From Paludibacteraceae bacterium (lineage in GTDB: Bacteria > Bacteroidota > Bacteroidia > Bacteroidales > Paludibacteraceae), in assembly GCA_017517845.1 (NCBI GenBank), contig JAFWXW010000001.1, positions 62,001 to 126,000 of the forward strand: a stretch of 64,000 bases of DNA, read 5' to 3'. The position numbers and the translations under genes are program-made. Shown here in pieces: positions 52,798 to 62,970 of this stretch. The notes below the pieces were generated by a model. That model was not told the DNA's origin, searched no databases, and was given only the letters and a program-made list of their open reading frames with translations. Position 1 is the first letter of the stretch, and every line of letters begins with the position of its first letter.

Positions 52798-52871
52798 TAC
52801 AAACTCAACGCTTAATTGCCTAAAAACAAACTTCAACATTAAACAATAAACATTAAACATTAAAATATAAC

Positions 52872-55487
52872 ATGATGACTTCAAAACAAATCCGCCAATC
52901 GTTTTTAGATTTTTTTGCTTCTAAGGGACATAAAATTGTTCCTTCAGCACCTATGGTTATTAAAGATGACCCAACATTGATGTTTACCAATGCTGGTATG
53001 AACCAGTTTAAAAATATTATATTGGGTAATGATCCTATCGTATTTTCTCGAGCGGCGGACTCTCAGAAATGTCTTCGTGTAAGTGGTAAACACAACGACC
53101 TTGAAGAAGTAGGTCACGATACTTATCACCACACTATGTTTGAAATGTTAGGTAACTGGAGTTTTGGTGACTATTTCAAAGCTGAGGCTATTGAATGGGC
53201 ATGGGAATACCTAACAGAAGTGTTGAAATTGGACAAAGACCGCCTTTATGTAACGGTATTTGAAGGTGCTGAGGCAGAAGGTCTTGGTCGCGATGACGAA
53301 GCTGCTGAAATTTGGGCAAAATACATTGACGTTGACCGTATTATCAACGGTAACAAAAAAGATAACTTCTGGGAAATGGGCGATACAGGTCCTTGTGGTC
53401 CTTGCTCTGAAATTCACATCGACTTACGTCCAGATAGCGAACGTGCTGTTGTGAATGGTAAGTCGTTGGTAAATGGTGATCACCCACAAGTGATTGAAAT
53501 TTGGAACAACGTGTTTATGCAATACAACCGCAAAGCAGATGGTTCGTTAGAGCCACTACCCAACAAAGTAATTGATACTGGTATGGGCTTTGAACGTTTG
53601 TGTATGGCAGTGCAAGGCAAGACTTCAAACTACGACACAGACGTGTTCCAGCCACTTATTGCTGCTATTGGCAAGATTTGTTCTTGTGAATATGGCAAAG
53701 ACCCAAAGGTTGATGTGGCTATGCGTGTAGTGGCAGACCATATTAGAACGATTGCTTTTGCAATAACAGATGGTCAATTACCTTCTAATGCCAAGGCTGG
53801 TTATGTAATTCGTCGTATTCTTCGCCGTGCGGTACGTTATGGTTACACCTTTATGGGTCAACGTTCTGCCTTTATGTATAAACTTATCCCTGCACTTATC
53901 GACAATATGGGTGAGGCTTATCCAGAACTTATTGCTCAAAAAACTCTCATTGAAAAAGTAATTAAAGAAGAGGAAGATACTTTCTTACGTACCCTTGAAA
54001 CTGGTATTCGTTTGCTTGATAAAGTAATGAACGATACTAAAAAGGTAGGTAGCACAGAAATTAGCGGTGTAGATGCGTTTACACTTTATGATACATACGG
54101 TTTCCCATTGGACTTAACAGAACTTATCTTGAAAGAAAATGGTTTGACTGTAAATCATGATGACTTCAATGTGGAAATGCAAAAACAAAAAGACCGTGCT
54201 CGTAATGCTGCTGCGGTGGAAACGGGCGACTGGGTAGTGCTTGCAGAAGGCGAAACTACTTTCGTTGGTTACGACGAAACTGAGGCTGAAACTCAAATTT
54301 TACGTTATAGAAAAGTAACTCAAAAGAATAAATCTTACTTCCAAGTGGTGCTTTCTGTTACTCCTTTCTATGCAGAAATGGGTGGTCAGGTAGGTGACTC
54401 TGGTGTGCTAGAAAATGCTAACGAAAAAATTGTTGTTATCGACACCAAACGTGAAAACAACCTTCCTGTTCATATAGTTAATGAACTTCCAGAAAATCCT
54501 GCTGCTACATTTGTGGCTAAAATTAATAAAGAAAACAGAGCAGCAAGTGAAGCAAACCACACGGCTACTCACTTGCTTCACGAAGCCTTGAGAGACTTAT
54601 TGGGCACACACGTAGAACAAAAAGGTTCTTTTGTTTCTCCAAAGGTATTACGCTTCGACTTCTCTCACTTCCAAAAACTTACTCGTGAAGAAATCGTGGC
54701 AGTAGAAAAGGCTGTTAACAAGAAAATTCGTGAAAATGTTTCTCTTGTAGAACACAGAGAAATGCCTATCGAAGAGGCTAAAAAACTAGGTGCTATGGCG
54801 CTATTTGGTGAAAAATATGGCGACAAAGTACGTGTTATTTGCTACGACAAATCTGTAGAACTTTGTGGTGGTACTCACGCTTCTTCTACTGGCAACATTG
54901 GTCAATTTAAGATTGTATCTGAAAGTTCTATTGCTGCAGGTATTCGCCGTATAGAGGCTGTTACTGCAGAACAAGCAGAACTTATGGTTTACGATATGCA
55001 AAACACCATTACCTCTTTCAAAGAAATGTTTAACAACGCTCCAGACCTTCTTGTGGCTGCTCAACGTACTATTGCAGATAACCAAAACTTGAAGAAAGAG
55101 GTAGAAAACTATATGCAACAACGTGCGCTTCAAATGCGTGATGCACTTATCCAACGTGCAGAAGATATTCGTGGAGTGAAAGTAATCCGCGTTACAAGCA
55201 ACGAAAACCCAGATATGCACAAAGCATTGCTTCCTTTATTTAAAGGTAAATTTACTGATGTTAAATTTATGCTTGTAATTGGCAATGTTTACGAAGGCAA
55301 ACCAAACTTAACGGTGTTCTTGAGTAAACCAATGGTAGAAGCTGGTTATAATGCAGGAAAAATGGTTCGTGAAGCTGCTAAATTTATACAAGGTGGCGGT
55401 GGTGGCCAACCTTTCATGGCTTCTGCTGGCGGTAAAAACCCTAACGGCATCGACGAAGCAGTTGACGCAGTGATTGAGATGATATAA
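52872..55487 (+). CDS. alaS: Alanine-tRNA ligase
   Basis: Charges tRNA-Ala and edits Ser/Gly mischarging. 871 aa, the normal length. Class II catalytic core from [17 protein letters not shown] (residues 14-30) with GMNQFKNI and [20 protein letters not shown] motif (here [16 protein letters not shown] near 66-81). The editing domain shows the zinc motifs HTATH (near 563-567) and CGGTH (near 663-667), and the C-Ala domain has [14 protein letters not shown] near the end. Codon use is strongly biased. Own promoter and terminator. Confidence 0.97.
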   Translation: MMTSKQIRQSFLDFFASKGHKIVPSAPMVIKDDPTLMFTNAGMNQFKNIILGNDPIVFSRAADSQKCLRVSGKHNDLEEVGHDTYHHTMFEMLGNWSFGDYFKAEAIEWAWEYLTEVLKLDKDRLYVTVFEGAEAEGLGRDDEAAEIWAKYIDVDRIINGNKKDNFWEMGDTGPCGPCSEIHIDLRPDSERAVVNGKSLVNGDHPQVIEIWNNVFMQYNRKADGSLEPLPNKVIDTGMGFERLCMAVQGKTSNYDTDVFQPLIAAIGKICSCEYGKDPKVDVAMRVVADHIRTIAFAITDGQLPSNAKAGYVIRRILRRAVRYGYTFMGQRSAFMYKLIPALIDNMGEAYPELIAQKTLIEKVIKEEEDTFLRTLETGIRLLDKVMNDTKKVGSTEISGVDAFTLYDTYGFPLDLTELILKENGLTVNHDDFNVEMQKQKDRARNAAAVETGDWVVLAEGETTFVGYDETEAETQILRYRKVTQKNKSYFQVVLSVTPFYAEMGGQVGDSGVLENANEKIVVIDTKRENNLPVHIVNELPENPAATFVAKINKENRAASEANHTATHLLHEALRDLLGTHVEQKGSFVSPKVLRFDFSHFQKLTREEIVAVEKAVNKKIRENVSLVEHREMPIEEAKKLGAMALFGEKYGDKVRVICYDKSVELCGGTHASSTGNIGQFKIVSESSIAAGIRRIEAVTAEQAELMVYDMQNTITSFKEMFNNAPDLLVAAQRTIADNQNLKKEVENYMQQRALQMRDALIQRAEDIRGVKVIRVTSNENPDMHKALLPLFKGKFTDVKFMLVIGNVYEGKPNLTVFLSKPMVEAGYNAGKMVREAAKFIQGGGGGQPFMASAGGKNPNGIDEAVDAVIEMI

Positions 55488-55510
55488 TTCATTTTGAATT
55501 TCTTATAATG

Positions 55511-55540
55511 AAGGCAGACCTTACGGGTCTGCCTTTTTTT
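55511..55540 (+). terminator. Rho-independent terminator of alaS
   Basis: Stem AAGGCAGACC with GGTCTGCCTT, loop TTACG, then a T run. Confidence 0.9.
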
Positions 55541-55560
55541 GAAATATTACTTTTATTTGG

Positions 55561-55599
55561 AATTATGTTTCTCAAACATTATGTTTGTGGAGCATAATT
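55561..55599. repeat. Inverted repeat in the alaS-CPBP gap
   Basis: Nested arms AATTATG/CATAATT and CAAACAT/ATGTTTG. Just downstream, AATTTGTGGGAAAAT occurs twice (near 55616 and 55649). The remainder of 55600-55740 shows nothing else recognisable. TATTTTTG at 55747-55754 is a likely -7 element for the next gene. Confidence 0.6.
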
Positions 55600-55775
55600 A
55601 TTTTGAAATTCCTAAAATTTGTGGGAAAATGCAGTTTTTGCTGTTTTGAATTTGTGGGAAAATTGATTTTGTTAGGTTAAAATACATATAATCAAGTTGT
55701 TATGTGATTTGTAGGGTTAGAGATAGAAAAATGTGGTAAAATATCGTATTTTTGTAGTGATTTTAAAAATTTACG

Positions 55776-56492
55776 ATGGAGAAAAAACTTTATTATTTGT
55801 TGCCGTTTAGGTGCGTGGTATTCTTGCTTGTTTTTGTAGTGGGAGCAATGATGGTTGATAAGCAGGTAGAAGAAATTAGCAATTGGTGGTCGGTAGTGGC
55901 AAGTGTTGTTAATGTAATCACCATTTTGCTGTTGGTTTTACTGACAAGGAAACAGGGAAGTAGTTATTGGAAACTCATTAATTACGAAAAGGGGAAAACA
56001 ACTGCTAAGCAAGTAATTGTGATGTCTGTTGTTATTTTAGTAGTGGGCATGATAGGCATGTATTTGGCAGGATTTGTGTGTTATGGAGTGATTCCGTATG
56101 CTGCGCCAATGATGATTGCACCTATTCCTTTGTGGTTGGCAATTGCAAATGTATTTGTGTTGCCTGTTACTACTGCTTTTGCGGAAGATGGGTTGTATTT
56201 GGGTTGTGGTGTAAATCAAATAAAGAATAAATTCCTTGCAATAGTGGTTCCTGCATTGTTTTTTGCGTTGCAACATAGTTTTATCCCTGTGTTGTTTGAC
56301 GCAAAGTATATAGTTTACAGATTTCTGTCTTTTTTACCTTTAACACTTATTCTTTGTTGGGTGTATTATAAGAAGCGAAATCCTGTGCCTATTATGGTGG
56401 GGCATGCAATAATAGATGTTGCTACGGTGATACAAATACTTGCAACATCTTCTGTACCAGGATTGTATGAGACTATGTGTGGAATGGGGTAG
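55776..56492 (+). CDS. CPBP-family intramembrane protease homologue
   Basis: 238-aa membrane protein with about six helices. The Abi/CPBP motifs are present in altered form: motif 1 reads AEDGLYLG (Glu137-Asp138, where EExxxR is usual), motif 2 is FALQHS (His167) and motif 3 is GHAIIDV (His210, Asp214). Such proteins can cleave membrane peptides or give bacteriocin self-immunity; the missing Arg in motif 1 leaves activity uncertain. Only 46 bp separate it from the next small secreted protein, so the two may be co-transcribed. Confidence 0.82.
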   Translation: MEKKLYYLLPFRCVVFLLVFVVGAMMVDKQVEEISNWWSVVASVVNVITILLLVLLTRKQGSSYWKLINYEKGKTTAKQVIVMSVVILVVGMIGMYLAGFVCYGVIPYAAPMMIAPIPLWLAIANVFVLPVTTAFAEDGLYLGCGVNQIKNKFLAIVVPALFFALQHSFIPVLFDAKYIVYRFLSFLPLTLILCWVYYKKRNPVPIMVGHAIIDVATVIQILATSSVPGLYETMCGMG

Positions 56493-56538
56493 AGTCAAGT
56501 TGTTATGTATATGATTTGAAATATTAAGGTTTTAATTT

Positions 56539-56904
56539 ATGAAAATAGATGATATGAAAAAGATAATTTTATTTTTGCTAACAGTATTTTTGTTGGCTGT
56601 GCCCATGCAGGCTAGGGAAGATGATGCAGTGGAACTTACCACTACTTTTTTGGTGGTTATGCCTCAAAAAATGGCTTCTACAGTGACCAAAACCATGAAA
56701 AAACAAGATGGAGTATCCAAGGTAGAGACCAATGTGAAAGAACAAAAGGTAGTGATTACCTTTAATTCTGATGAGAATACAGTCTCTAATCTTATAAAGG
56801 TTTTTAAAAACATGGGTATAACTGCTGCTGCTCTTGAAACAGGTTGTTTTGGTAGTAAAGAGGGTTGTATTAATTCAATGAAACCAGAAAATACTATGCG
56901 TTAA
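56539..56904 (+). CDS. Small secreted HMA-like protein
   Basis: 121 aa (116 aa if ATG at 56554 is used, which gives the better signal peptide MKKIILFLLTVFLLAVPMQA). The mature part has the ferredoxin-like beta-alpha-beta-beta-alpha-beta pattern of heavy-metal-associated domains (ASTVTKTMKKQDGVSKVETNVKEQKVVITFNSDENTVSNLIKVFKNMG). The CxxC metal motif at the first loop is absent (MPQKMAS there). Two Cys occur late, in GCFGSKEGC, and could form a disulfide or bind metal. Function unknown. Confidence 0.75.
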   Translation: MKIDDMKKIILFLLTVFLLAVPMQAREDDAVELTTTFLVVMPQKMASTVTKTMKKQDGVSKVETNVKEQKVVITFNSDENTVSNLIKVFKNMGITAAALETGCFGSKEGCINSMKPENTMR

Positions 56905-57006
56905 TTTTTTGAGGAAGTTTCCTTTTTAGCAGGAATAATGTCTTGTTTTTTTTGTTAAAAATGTTAAATCTATAAAGCAAATAGGTGTTTAATCACAAAT
57001 TTGCTT

Positions 57007-57014
57007 TATTTTTG
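57007..57014 (+). promoter_or_regulatory. -7 promoter element for the dehydratase-activase operon
   Basis: TATTTTTG, about 46 bp before the ATG. Confidence 0.55.
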
Positions 57015-57059
57015 CCTTTGAATTAATAGGTCTATTAAATAATACTATTAAATAAGGCA

Positions 57060-58832
57060 ATGAATATATATAATTTAGGAATAGATATTGGTTCTACCAC
57101 GCTTAAATGGGTATTATTGGACAATGACAATCATATTATTGATAAAAATTATGTGCGTCACTGTGCCAATCATGCTGTGGTTTTGTTGGAAGAGTTGCAA
57201 ACTTTGATGCAGAAAATAGGTCCTTCTATGATTCGTATTGGAATTACTGGTTCTGTAGGTATGGGTTATGCGGAGCGTATGGGCATGTATTTTATTCAGG
57301 AGGTGATAGCAGAAGCAAAGGTGGTGCAAACCCAATATCCAATGGTTAGAACACTTATTGATATGGGTGGAGAGGATAGTAAGATGATTTTCTTTTCTGC
57401 AAATACTTCTCCAGATATTCGTATGAATGGAAATTGTGCTGGTGGAACGGGAGCTTTCATAGACCAAACGGCTCAACTATTAGGTGTTGCCGTAGAGGAA
57501 TTAGATTCATTGGCAGAGGGATATACTACCATTTATCCGATAGCATCACGTTGTGGTGTCTTTTCAAAAACTGATATACAAAACCTTATTAGTCAAAAAG
57601 TTTCTAAATCTGACTTAGTGGCTTCTGTGTTTAGAGCAGTAGCTCTACAAGTGGTTACAACCTTGTCTCGTGGTTGTGATGTGAAACCTTCTGTGCTATT
57701 CTGCGGTGGTCCTTTTGCCTATTTTACCCAACTTAAAAAACACTTCTTGGAAGTATTAAAATTGTCTGATTCTCAGTGTGTAACACCAGATAATCCACAA
57801 TATTTTCCAGCATTGGGTTCTGCTATTATGGCAAGTAATACAGAGGCAAAACCGCTTTCTAAGTGGATTATAAACCTGCAATATAGCATAGCACATCGCT
57901 CAGATCAAACCAATTCACTGCCAATATTATTTGCAGATGCACATCATTACCAAACATGGCTAAAGCAGAAACAGGTGGATACAGTAAAGCGGTCTTCTAT
58001 CTCTGTATCAGAAAATATACCCTATTTTTTAGGAGTAGATTCTGGAAGTACCACTACCAAAATGGTTCTTATCAATGAAAATGCTGAGGTGGTATTTACG
58101 CATTATTTACCCAATTTGGGAGATAGTATGGGAGCATTTGCTCAATGCTTAAAATTATTAAATGAATCTGTAATTAATTCAGAAAATCTGCATATCGCTG
58201 CTTCATGTGCCACTGGTTATGGCGAAAATCTGCTTAAAGCAGCCTACAATATGCCCTATGGAATAGTGGAAACTATGGCTCATTTTATGGCAGCACATCA
58301 TGTGCAACCCAATGTATCTTTTGTGTTGGATATTGGTGGACAAGATATGAAAGCCATTTTTGTACGTAATGGTAGCATAGAGCGTATGGAAATTAATGAA
58401 GCGTGTTCGTCTGGTTGTGGTTCTTTTATTCAAACATACGCCCAAACCATGAATATAGAAATAAATAAGTTTGCACAAATGGCTTGTTTTGCCCAAAGAC
58501 CATGTGATTTAGGAACTAGATGTACTGTTTTTATGAATTCCAAGGTAAAGCAAGTAATGCGTGAGGGTTGTAGTGTGGCAGATATAGCAGCAGGCTTTAG
58601 TTATTCTGTGGTAAAAAACTGCCTTTATAAGGTCCTGAAATTGAAAGATGCCACTGAGTTGGGCTCGCACATAGTAGTGCAGGGTGGTACGTTTAAAAAT
58701 CACTCCGTGGCACGTGCATTAGAAATAATAACGGGTAGAACAGTGCAATTTACAGATATTCCAGAACTTATGGGAGCATACGGAGCGGCTCTTTATGCCC
58801 TTAAACAATATCAACATAAACACCATGAATAA
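57060..58832 (+). CDS. 2-hydroxyacyl-CoA dehydratase activator, two BcrAD/BadFG ATPase domains
   Basis: 590 aa made of two ASKHA ATPase domains in tandem: domain 1 (about 1-270) starts GIDIGSTTLKWVL and has GNCAGGTGAFIDQ with SRCGVFSKTD; domain 2 (about 315-590) starts FLGVDSGSTTTKMVL and has SSGCGSFIQ with LGTRCTVFMNSKVKQ. Cys residues at these places bind a [4Fe-4S] cluster between subunits. Activators of this type push one electron into a dehydratase-like partner at the cost of ATP. In most Bacteroidota this is fused to the DUF2229 partner as one ~1400-aa protein; here they are separate, with the next gene overlapping by 8 bp. Confidence 0.9.
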   Translation: MNIYNLGIDIGSTTLKWVLLDNDNHIIDKNYVRHCANHAVVLLEELQTLMQKIGPSMIRIGITGSVGMGYAERMGMYFIQEVIAEAKVVQTQYPMVRTLIDMGGEDSKMIFFSANTSPDIRMNGNCAGGTGAFIDQTAQLLGVAVEELDSLAEGYTTIYPIASRCGVFSKTDIQNLISQKVSKSDLVASVFRAVALQVVTTLSRGCDVKPSVLFCGGPFAYFTQLKKHFLEVLKLSDSQCVTPDNPQYFPALGSAIMASNTEAKPLSKWIINLQYSIAHRSDQTNSLPILFADAHHYQTWLKQKQVDTVKRSSISVSENIPYFLGVDSGSTTTKMVLINENAEVVFTHYLPNLGDSMGAFAQCLKLLNESVINSENLHIAASCATGYGENLLKAAYNMPYGIVETMAHFMAAHHVQPNVSFVLDIGGQDMKAIFVRNGSIERMEINEACSSGCGSFIQTYAQTMNIEINKFAQMACFAQRPCDLGTRCTVFMNSKVKQVMREGCSVADIAAGFSYSVVKNCLYKVLKLKDATELGSHIVVQGGTFKNHSVARALEIITGRTVQFTDIPELMGAYGAALYALKQYQHKHHE

Positions 58833-61362
58833 AATAACTTTATCTTCTCTGATGCAGGTGCAACAACCTCTGAGTGAGACGGTTGTTTGTACGGGTTGTA
58901 CTAATCAATGTAAGGTGCAGAAACTTACGTTTGCCAATGGCAATGTGTTTTATTCGGGCAATAATTGTGAAAAGGTATTCACCAACAAAAGTCAAAGTCA
59001 CAGGCAAGGAGTGAATCTATTTGCCGAAAAATATAAAATGCTTTTTCATTATTCTCAGTTGGGAAAAGATAGCCAAAAGCAGTGGCAGAGTACGAAAAAA
59101 GGAATTCAGCGGCCAAACATTACGATAGGAATTCCTCGTGCGTTGGGTATGTATGCCGATTTCCCTTTTTATGCTACATTATTTTATCACTGTGGTATAA
59201 AAGTGGTACTTTCTGCACCTACACATCATAAACAATACGAAGCGGGGCTTTCTACAGTGATGGCAGATAATATCTGTATGCCTGCCAAGTTGATGCATGG
59301 TCATGTACTCTCATTGGTAAAAATGGGGGTGAACCGCATTTTTTACCCATACGTGGTGTATGGAAAGAAAGACGACAAAGACAGTAGTAACAGTTATCAT
59401 TGTCCTATTGTGTCTGGGTATTCGGATGTGATAAAAAGTGCCATTGATACAGAAGGAAAATATGGGATAAAGTTTGATTCGCCCATATTAACATTCAATA
59501 ATCCCGAACTACTTCACGCCTCTTGTTTGAAGTATTTAACGAGTTTAGGAATAGATAAAAACACTGCCAATGCTGCTATAGAAGCTGCCCAAAAGTCACA
59601 ACAAGATTTTCAATATAAGATGCACTCACGTGCAATGCAGGTGTGGCAACAATGTCAAGAAGAAAACAGACTCGCCATTGTATTGGTCGGCAGACCTTAT
59701 CATTTGGACCCATACGTAGAACATAAAATCTCCCACGCCATAGCTGCTATGGGAGTAGATGTATTGACAGATGATATAGCTATGGAGGTGCCACCAACAG
59801 TGTTTAGCCTTACACCTGCCGTTAGTCAATGGACCTATCCCAACAGGGTCTTTAAAACGGCATTTTATGTGGCATCGCAAGAGACTCCTCTACTGCAAAT
59901 GGTTCAATTAACGTCTTTTGGTTGTGGACCAGATGCGTTTATCTTAGATGAGGTGCGTGCCATTCTAGGTACATCTGGAAAGAATCATACAGTCCTTAAA
60001 ATAGACGATGTAAATAATATAGGTTCGTTGGTGTTACGCGTTCGTTCGTTGGTAGAAAGCTTACGTATCAGTCCAGCATTGTGTAAACAAAATAGAAAAT
60101 ATTACCAATCGCCAGTATTTATGCCTTCTGATAAGGAAAAAATAATATTGGCACCTTATTTTTCAAAATCTATAGCTGCGATTATTTCTCCTTTGATGCA
60201 ATTGGCTGGTTATAAGGTGGTAATGTTACCAGTCCCTATTCAAGATGATGTGGATACAGGTTTGAGAATGGTAAATAATGACGTTTGTTATCCAGCCACA
60301 GTGGTGGTGGGACAATTACTTAATGCCCTAAAAAGTGGTGAGTATTCGCTCTCTGATGTGGCAGTAATTATTTCTCAAACAGGCGGTCAATGTCGTGCAA
60401 GTAATTATATAACACTCATAAAACGTGCATTGAGTAATGCTGGTTTTGGTCAGATTCCTGTTTTGTCGTTTGATATGAGTGGCAATATGGGTAATTATCA
60501 ACCAGGTTTTACCATTAATTGGAAAAAAATATTGCCTATGGCAATGCATGCCGTTTTGTTTACAGACTGTTTAACCCAGTTGTATCGTGCGTCTGTGGTA
60601 AGAGAAAAAGAAAAAGGTACAGTAAGAAAACTTTATGATTATTATTTGGAACAAGTTGGTCGGGTAATTTTACAAAACAAGACATCGGGTATCAAAAAAT
60701 TGTTGCGTCGGGCAGTGGTGGATTTTACTCGAACAATAGACCAAACTAAAATAGTACCTACAGTAGGTGTGGTGGGTGAAATTTATGTAAAATACAATGA
60801 GTTTAGTAACAAAAATTTGATGGATTGGTTGCAAGGGCAGGGTATAGAGGTGATAGAACCTACTATGTATGGGTTCTTAACCACATCGTTTGCTAATCGC
60901 CCCATTAACAAACAGTTCCATATACAAAAAGCTTCTATTCCTTTGTGGTTAAATGATTTGTTTTATGTATATTTGCGTCGAAAGGCTAAACAGTTTGATG
61001 CTATTTGCTCCGATTTCCCTTTTTATCGTCCGTTTACGCATAGTAAGGACAATATGAGGCGTGCCACGCAGGTGGTAAGTCCTGCAGCAAACTTCGGTGA
61101 GGGTTGGTTATTGCCAGCAGAAGTAGTGCACATGGCAGAATCTGGCGTTCAAAATATTGTTAGCATTCAACCATTCGGCTGTATAGCCAATCATATCATT
61201 TCCAAAGGAGTAGAAAAACGACTGAAACAATTATTCCCACAGTTGAGTATGCTGTTTTTGGATTTTGATGGGAATACATCTGAAGCAAATGTAATAAATA
61301 GACTTTATTTTATGGCAGAGAATGCCAAAAAACAATTATTATCTACTCAAAAATATGGCTAA
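58825..61362 (+). CDS. DUF2229/2-hydroxyacyl-CoA dehydratase-like protein, partner of the activator
   Basis: 845 aa from the ATG at 58825 (the frame is open 10 codons earlier). The N-terminus has a Cys cluster, VVCTGCTNQCKVQKLTF then NNCEKVF, likely an iron-sulfur site. Then a DUF2229 domain (IGIPRALGMYADFPFYATLFYHCG, near residue 91) follows. The second half contains a CoA-dehydratase D-like region (VGEIYVKYNEFSNKNLMDWLQGQGIEVIEP; VSIQPFGCIANHIISKG). Together with the activator it forms the two-component system related to 2-hydroxyglutaryl-CoA dehydratase. The true substrate in Bacteroidota is not known. Overlaps the activator by 8 bp and the TetR gene by 8 bp. Confidence 0.87.
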   Translation: MNKITLSSLMQVQQPLSETVVCTGCTNQCKVQKLTFANGNVFYSGNNCEKVFTNKSQSHRQGVNLFAEKYKMLFHYSQLGKDSQKQWQSTKKGIQRPNITIGIPRALGMYADFPFYATLFYHCGIKVVLSAPTHHKQYEAGLSTVMADNICMPAKLMHGHVLSLVKMGVNRIFYPYVVYGKKDDKDSSNSYHCPIVSGYSDVIKSAIDTEGKYGIKFDSPILTFNNPELLHASCLKYLTSLGIDKNTANAAIEAAQKSQQDFQYKMHSRAMQVWQQCQEENRLAIVLVGRPYHLDPYVEHKISHAIAAMGVDVLTDDIAMEVPPTVFSLTPAVSQWTYPNRVFKTAFYVASQETPLLQMVQLTSFGCGPDAFILDEVRAILGTSGKNHTVLKIDDVNNIGSLVLRVRSLVESLRISPALCKQNRKYYQSPVFMPSDKEKIILAPYFSKSIAAIISPLMQLAGYKVVMLPVPIQDDVDTGLRMVNNDVCYPATVVVGQLLNALKSGEYSLSDVAVIISQTGGQCRASNYITLIKRALSNAGFGQIPVLSFDMSGNMGNYQPGFTINWKKILPMAMHAVLFTDCLTQLYRASVVREKEKGTVRKLYDYYLEQVGRVILQNKTSGIKKLLRRAVVDFTRTIDQTKIVPTVGVVGEIYVKYNEFSNKNLMDWLQGQGIEVIEPTMYGFLTTSFANRPINKQFHIQKASIPLWLNDLFYVYLRRKAKQFDAICSDFPFYRPFTHSKDNMRRATQVVSPAANFGEGWLLPAEVVHMAESGVQNIVSIQPFGCIANHIISKGVEKRLKQLFPQLSMLFLDFDGNTSEANVINRLYFMAENAKKQLLSTQKYG

Positions 61363-61981
61363 AATACCAGGCGAGGAAATGGAAAAAAAGATATTGGAAG
61401 CTGCTCAAGAGTTATTCTTAGAAAAAGGATATATGGCAACATCTACTGTGGATATTGCCAAAAAAGTGGGCTGCAACCAAGCTTTAGTGCATTATTACTT
61501 CAGAACTAAACAGAATTTGTTCAAGCAAATCTATTTGCAATACGTTAATTCGTTGATGCAATTGGGTAGGCAAAATATACAGCAATGTGCATCGGTTACA
61601 GAGTTGGTGCAAGAGATAATTCACTTGTATTTTACCTTCTTTACCAAATATCCAAAGGTTCCTTATTTCTTTGTTAATGAATTGATTGTAAGTAGTGAGC
61701 ACCGTCAAATGGTAAAAGAATGCTTTATCGACAATCAGATGCGCATTATGTTGTTTAATCAACTTACTCAACTAATTAGAAATGATATTCAAGCAGGAAA
61801 AATTAGGGAAATAAACCCTTATGCGTTGTTGCAAAATATGGTGTCTTTGGTTTTGTCGTCGTTTTTAGCTCTTCCGCTCTATAATGATTTTATTTCTACA
61901 GACGAAGCAGATAAACAAGCATACCTAGCTCGCCGCGAACAAGAATGCATCGACATCATATTAAGGTCACTCACTCCTTAA
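61355..61981 (+). CDS. TetR/AcrR-family transcriptional regulator
   Basis: 208 aa from MAKIPGEEMEKKILEAA (an earlier ATG at 61322 would overlap the previous gene by 41 bp). The helix-turn-helix is at about residues 10-55: ILEAAQELFLEKGYMATSTVDIAKKVGCNQALVHYYFRTKQNLFKQIY. The rest is a helical ligand-binding domain of unknown effector. It is the last gene of the activator-dehydratase operon (8-bp overlap) and probably regulates it. Next comes a gene-poor region. Confidence 0.93.
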   Translation: MAKIPGEEMEKKILEAAQELFLEKGYMATSTVDIAKKVGCNQALVHYYFRTKQNLFKQIYLQYVNSLMQLGRQNIQQCASVTELVQEIIHLYFTFFTKYPKVPYFFVNELIVSSEHRQMVKECFIDNQMRIMLFNQLTQLIRNDIQAGKIREINPYALLQNMVSLVLSSFLALPLYNDFISTDEADKQAYLARREQECIDIILRSLTP

Positions 61982-62100
61982 TGTTGTTTCTGTAGGCTTT
62001 TGAGCTAAATTTGTTATAATAACGGCATCTAGGAGTTTTGCGTAATCCAATTATTCTTGATTTCTACTCATACTAGCAGATAACTCATTTTACGAATAGG

Positions 62101-62127
62101 TGTAGGGACGTAGCGTGCTGCGTCCGT
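62101..62127. repeat. Short palindromic repeat TGTAGGGAC...GTCCGT, copy 2
   Basis: TGTAGGGACGTAGC-GT-GCTGCGTCCGT. It shares the ends and the GC-GT-GC tip with 37379-37406 while the 3 bases between differ on both arms and still pair (one T-G). Confidence 0.8.
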
Positions 62128-62361
62128 GTTATAATTTGCATTAGGTGGAATGAATACTGCTTGTTGTTCTTTATACCATTAACGTGTAAAAAATGCACGT
62201 TAATATCTCTTTCAACTTTTGTTTAAATCACGATACAAATGGAACAGGAAAATTTAGTTGTAAAGGATTCCTTGACAACTAAAATAATATATAAAAATAA
62301 TATTATCAACACGCAAAAAATACGTCTTGTTATGAGCATTAGTAGCAAATACCTGCCATTA

Positions 62362-62390
62362 CTTGAGGTCACAATTTGTGACCTCAAGTT
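62362..62390. repeat. 29-bp perfect palindrome, copy 1 (intergenic)
   Basis: ACTTGAGGTCACAA-T-TTGTGACCTCAAGT. Flanks TGCCATT on the left and TGT on the right match copy 2 inside the ORF6N gene. Confidence 0.9.
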
Positions 62391-62491
62391 GTAGTAATGT
62401 GCAATAGTTACAAATTACTGCTTGTGACTCTATTACTTTTAGAGTGTCTTTTATGCAAGTGTTCGGAAAAACCTAACACTTGACTCAAATT

Positions 62492-62959
62492 CTAAATTTC
62501 AGACTTTAAAATAGGTTCTCCATTCTCGTCAAGAGAAATATTTATCTTTAAATCCTTTGCAGATAGAATATTTTGTAGTATCTTTGCAAAAACTTTTAAG
62601 CGTTGCGGCTGCTTTTGAGCAGTATTAGAACCTTCGCTTAAAAGTTTTCTTTTTTCTATAACTTCGTGTAAATAAAACTTATTCTCGTTCAGATTCTTTC
62701 TAATAACTACTAAACAGGCATATCGCTCCTCCTTAATCACTATTGGCGCAGCCAACACCGCACTATTATAACCTCGACCTTTGTGATTGAAGTCATAATG
62801 CACTAAAATTCCTTTTTCTATTACATCTTTCACAGCTGCATAAGCTATAGCTTTGAGTCTTCCCATACCATGTGCCAAACTATCATCAGCACCTTTGCGG
62901 TCCAATGTAACCTCTCCAAAGAATGGCGAAATTACTTTTCCACCTAGGCTAATGAAATA
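62492..62959 (-). pseudogene. LPD3-domain fragment of a large mobile-element protein
   Basis: The frame is open from a stop at 62962 with no ATG; a TTG at 62905 would give 137 aa. GADDSLAHGMGRLKAIAYAAVKDVIEKG and FNHKGRGYNSAVLAAPIVIKEERYACLVVIRKNLNENKFYLHEVIEK are like the large polyvalent protein-associated domain LPD3, which is normally one part of long proteins of conjugative elements and phages. Here only this domain remains, so it is most likely a decayed fragment. Confidence 0.6.
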
Positions 62960-62970
62960 TTATTCAACCT

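Larger units (their letters stand above)
61982..62491. other. Gene-poor stretch with dispersed repeats
   Basis: 510 bp without a convincing gene. It holds a TGTAGGGAC hairpin (62101-62127), the inverted pair TTAACGTG...CACGTTAA (62179-62206), and a 29-bp palindrome (62362-62390). A 34-codon frame starts at 62239 (MEQENLVVKDSLTTKII...) and looks faintly like the start of an ORF6N protein but stops at once, so at most a relic. Confidence 0.6.

Noticed and set aside
54801..55220. 139-codon open frame opposite alaS
   Set aside because: Antisense shadow caused by strong codon bias in alaS.
62239..62343. 34-codon frame MEQENLVVKDSLTTKII as a small gene
   Set aside because: Too short, no promoter or ribosome site, and two stops in a row follow; at most a relic of an ORF6N gene.
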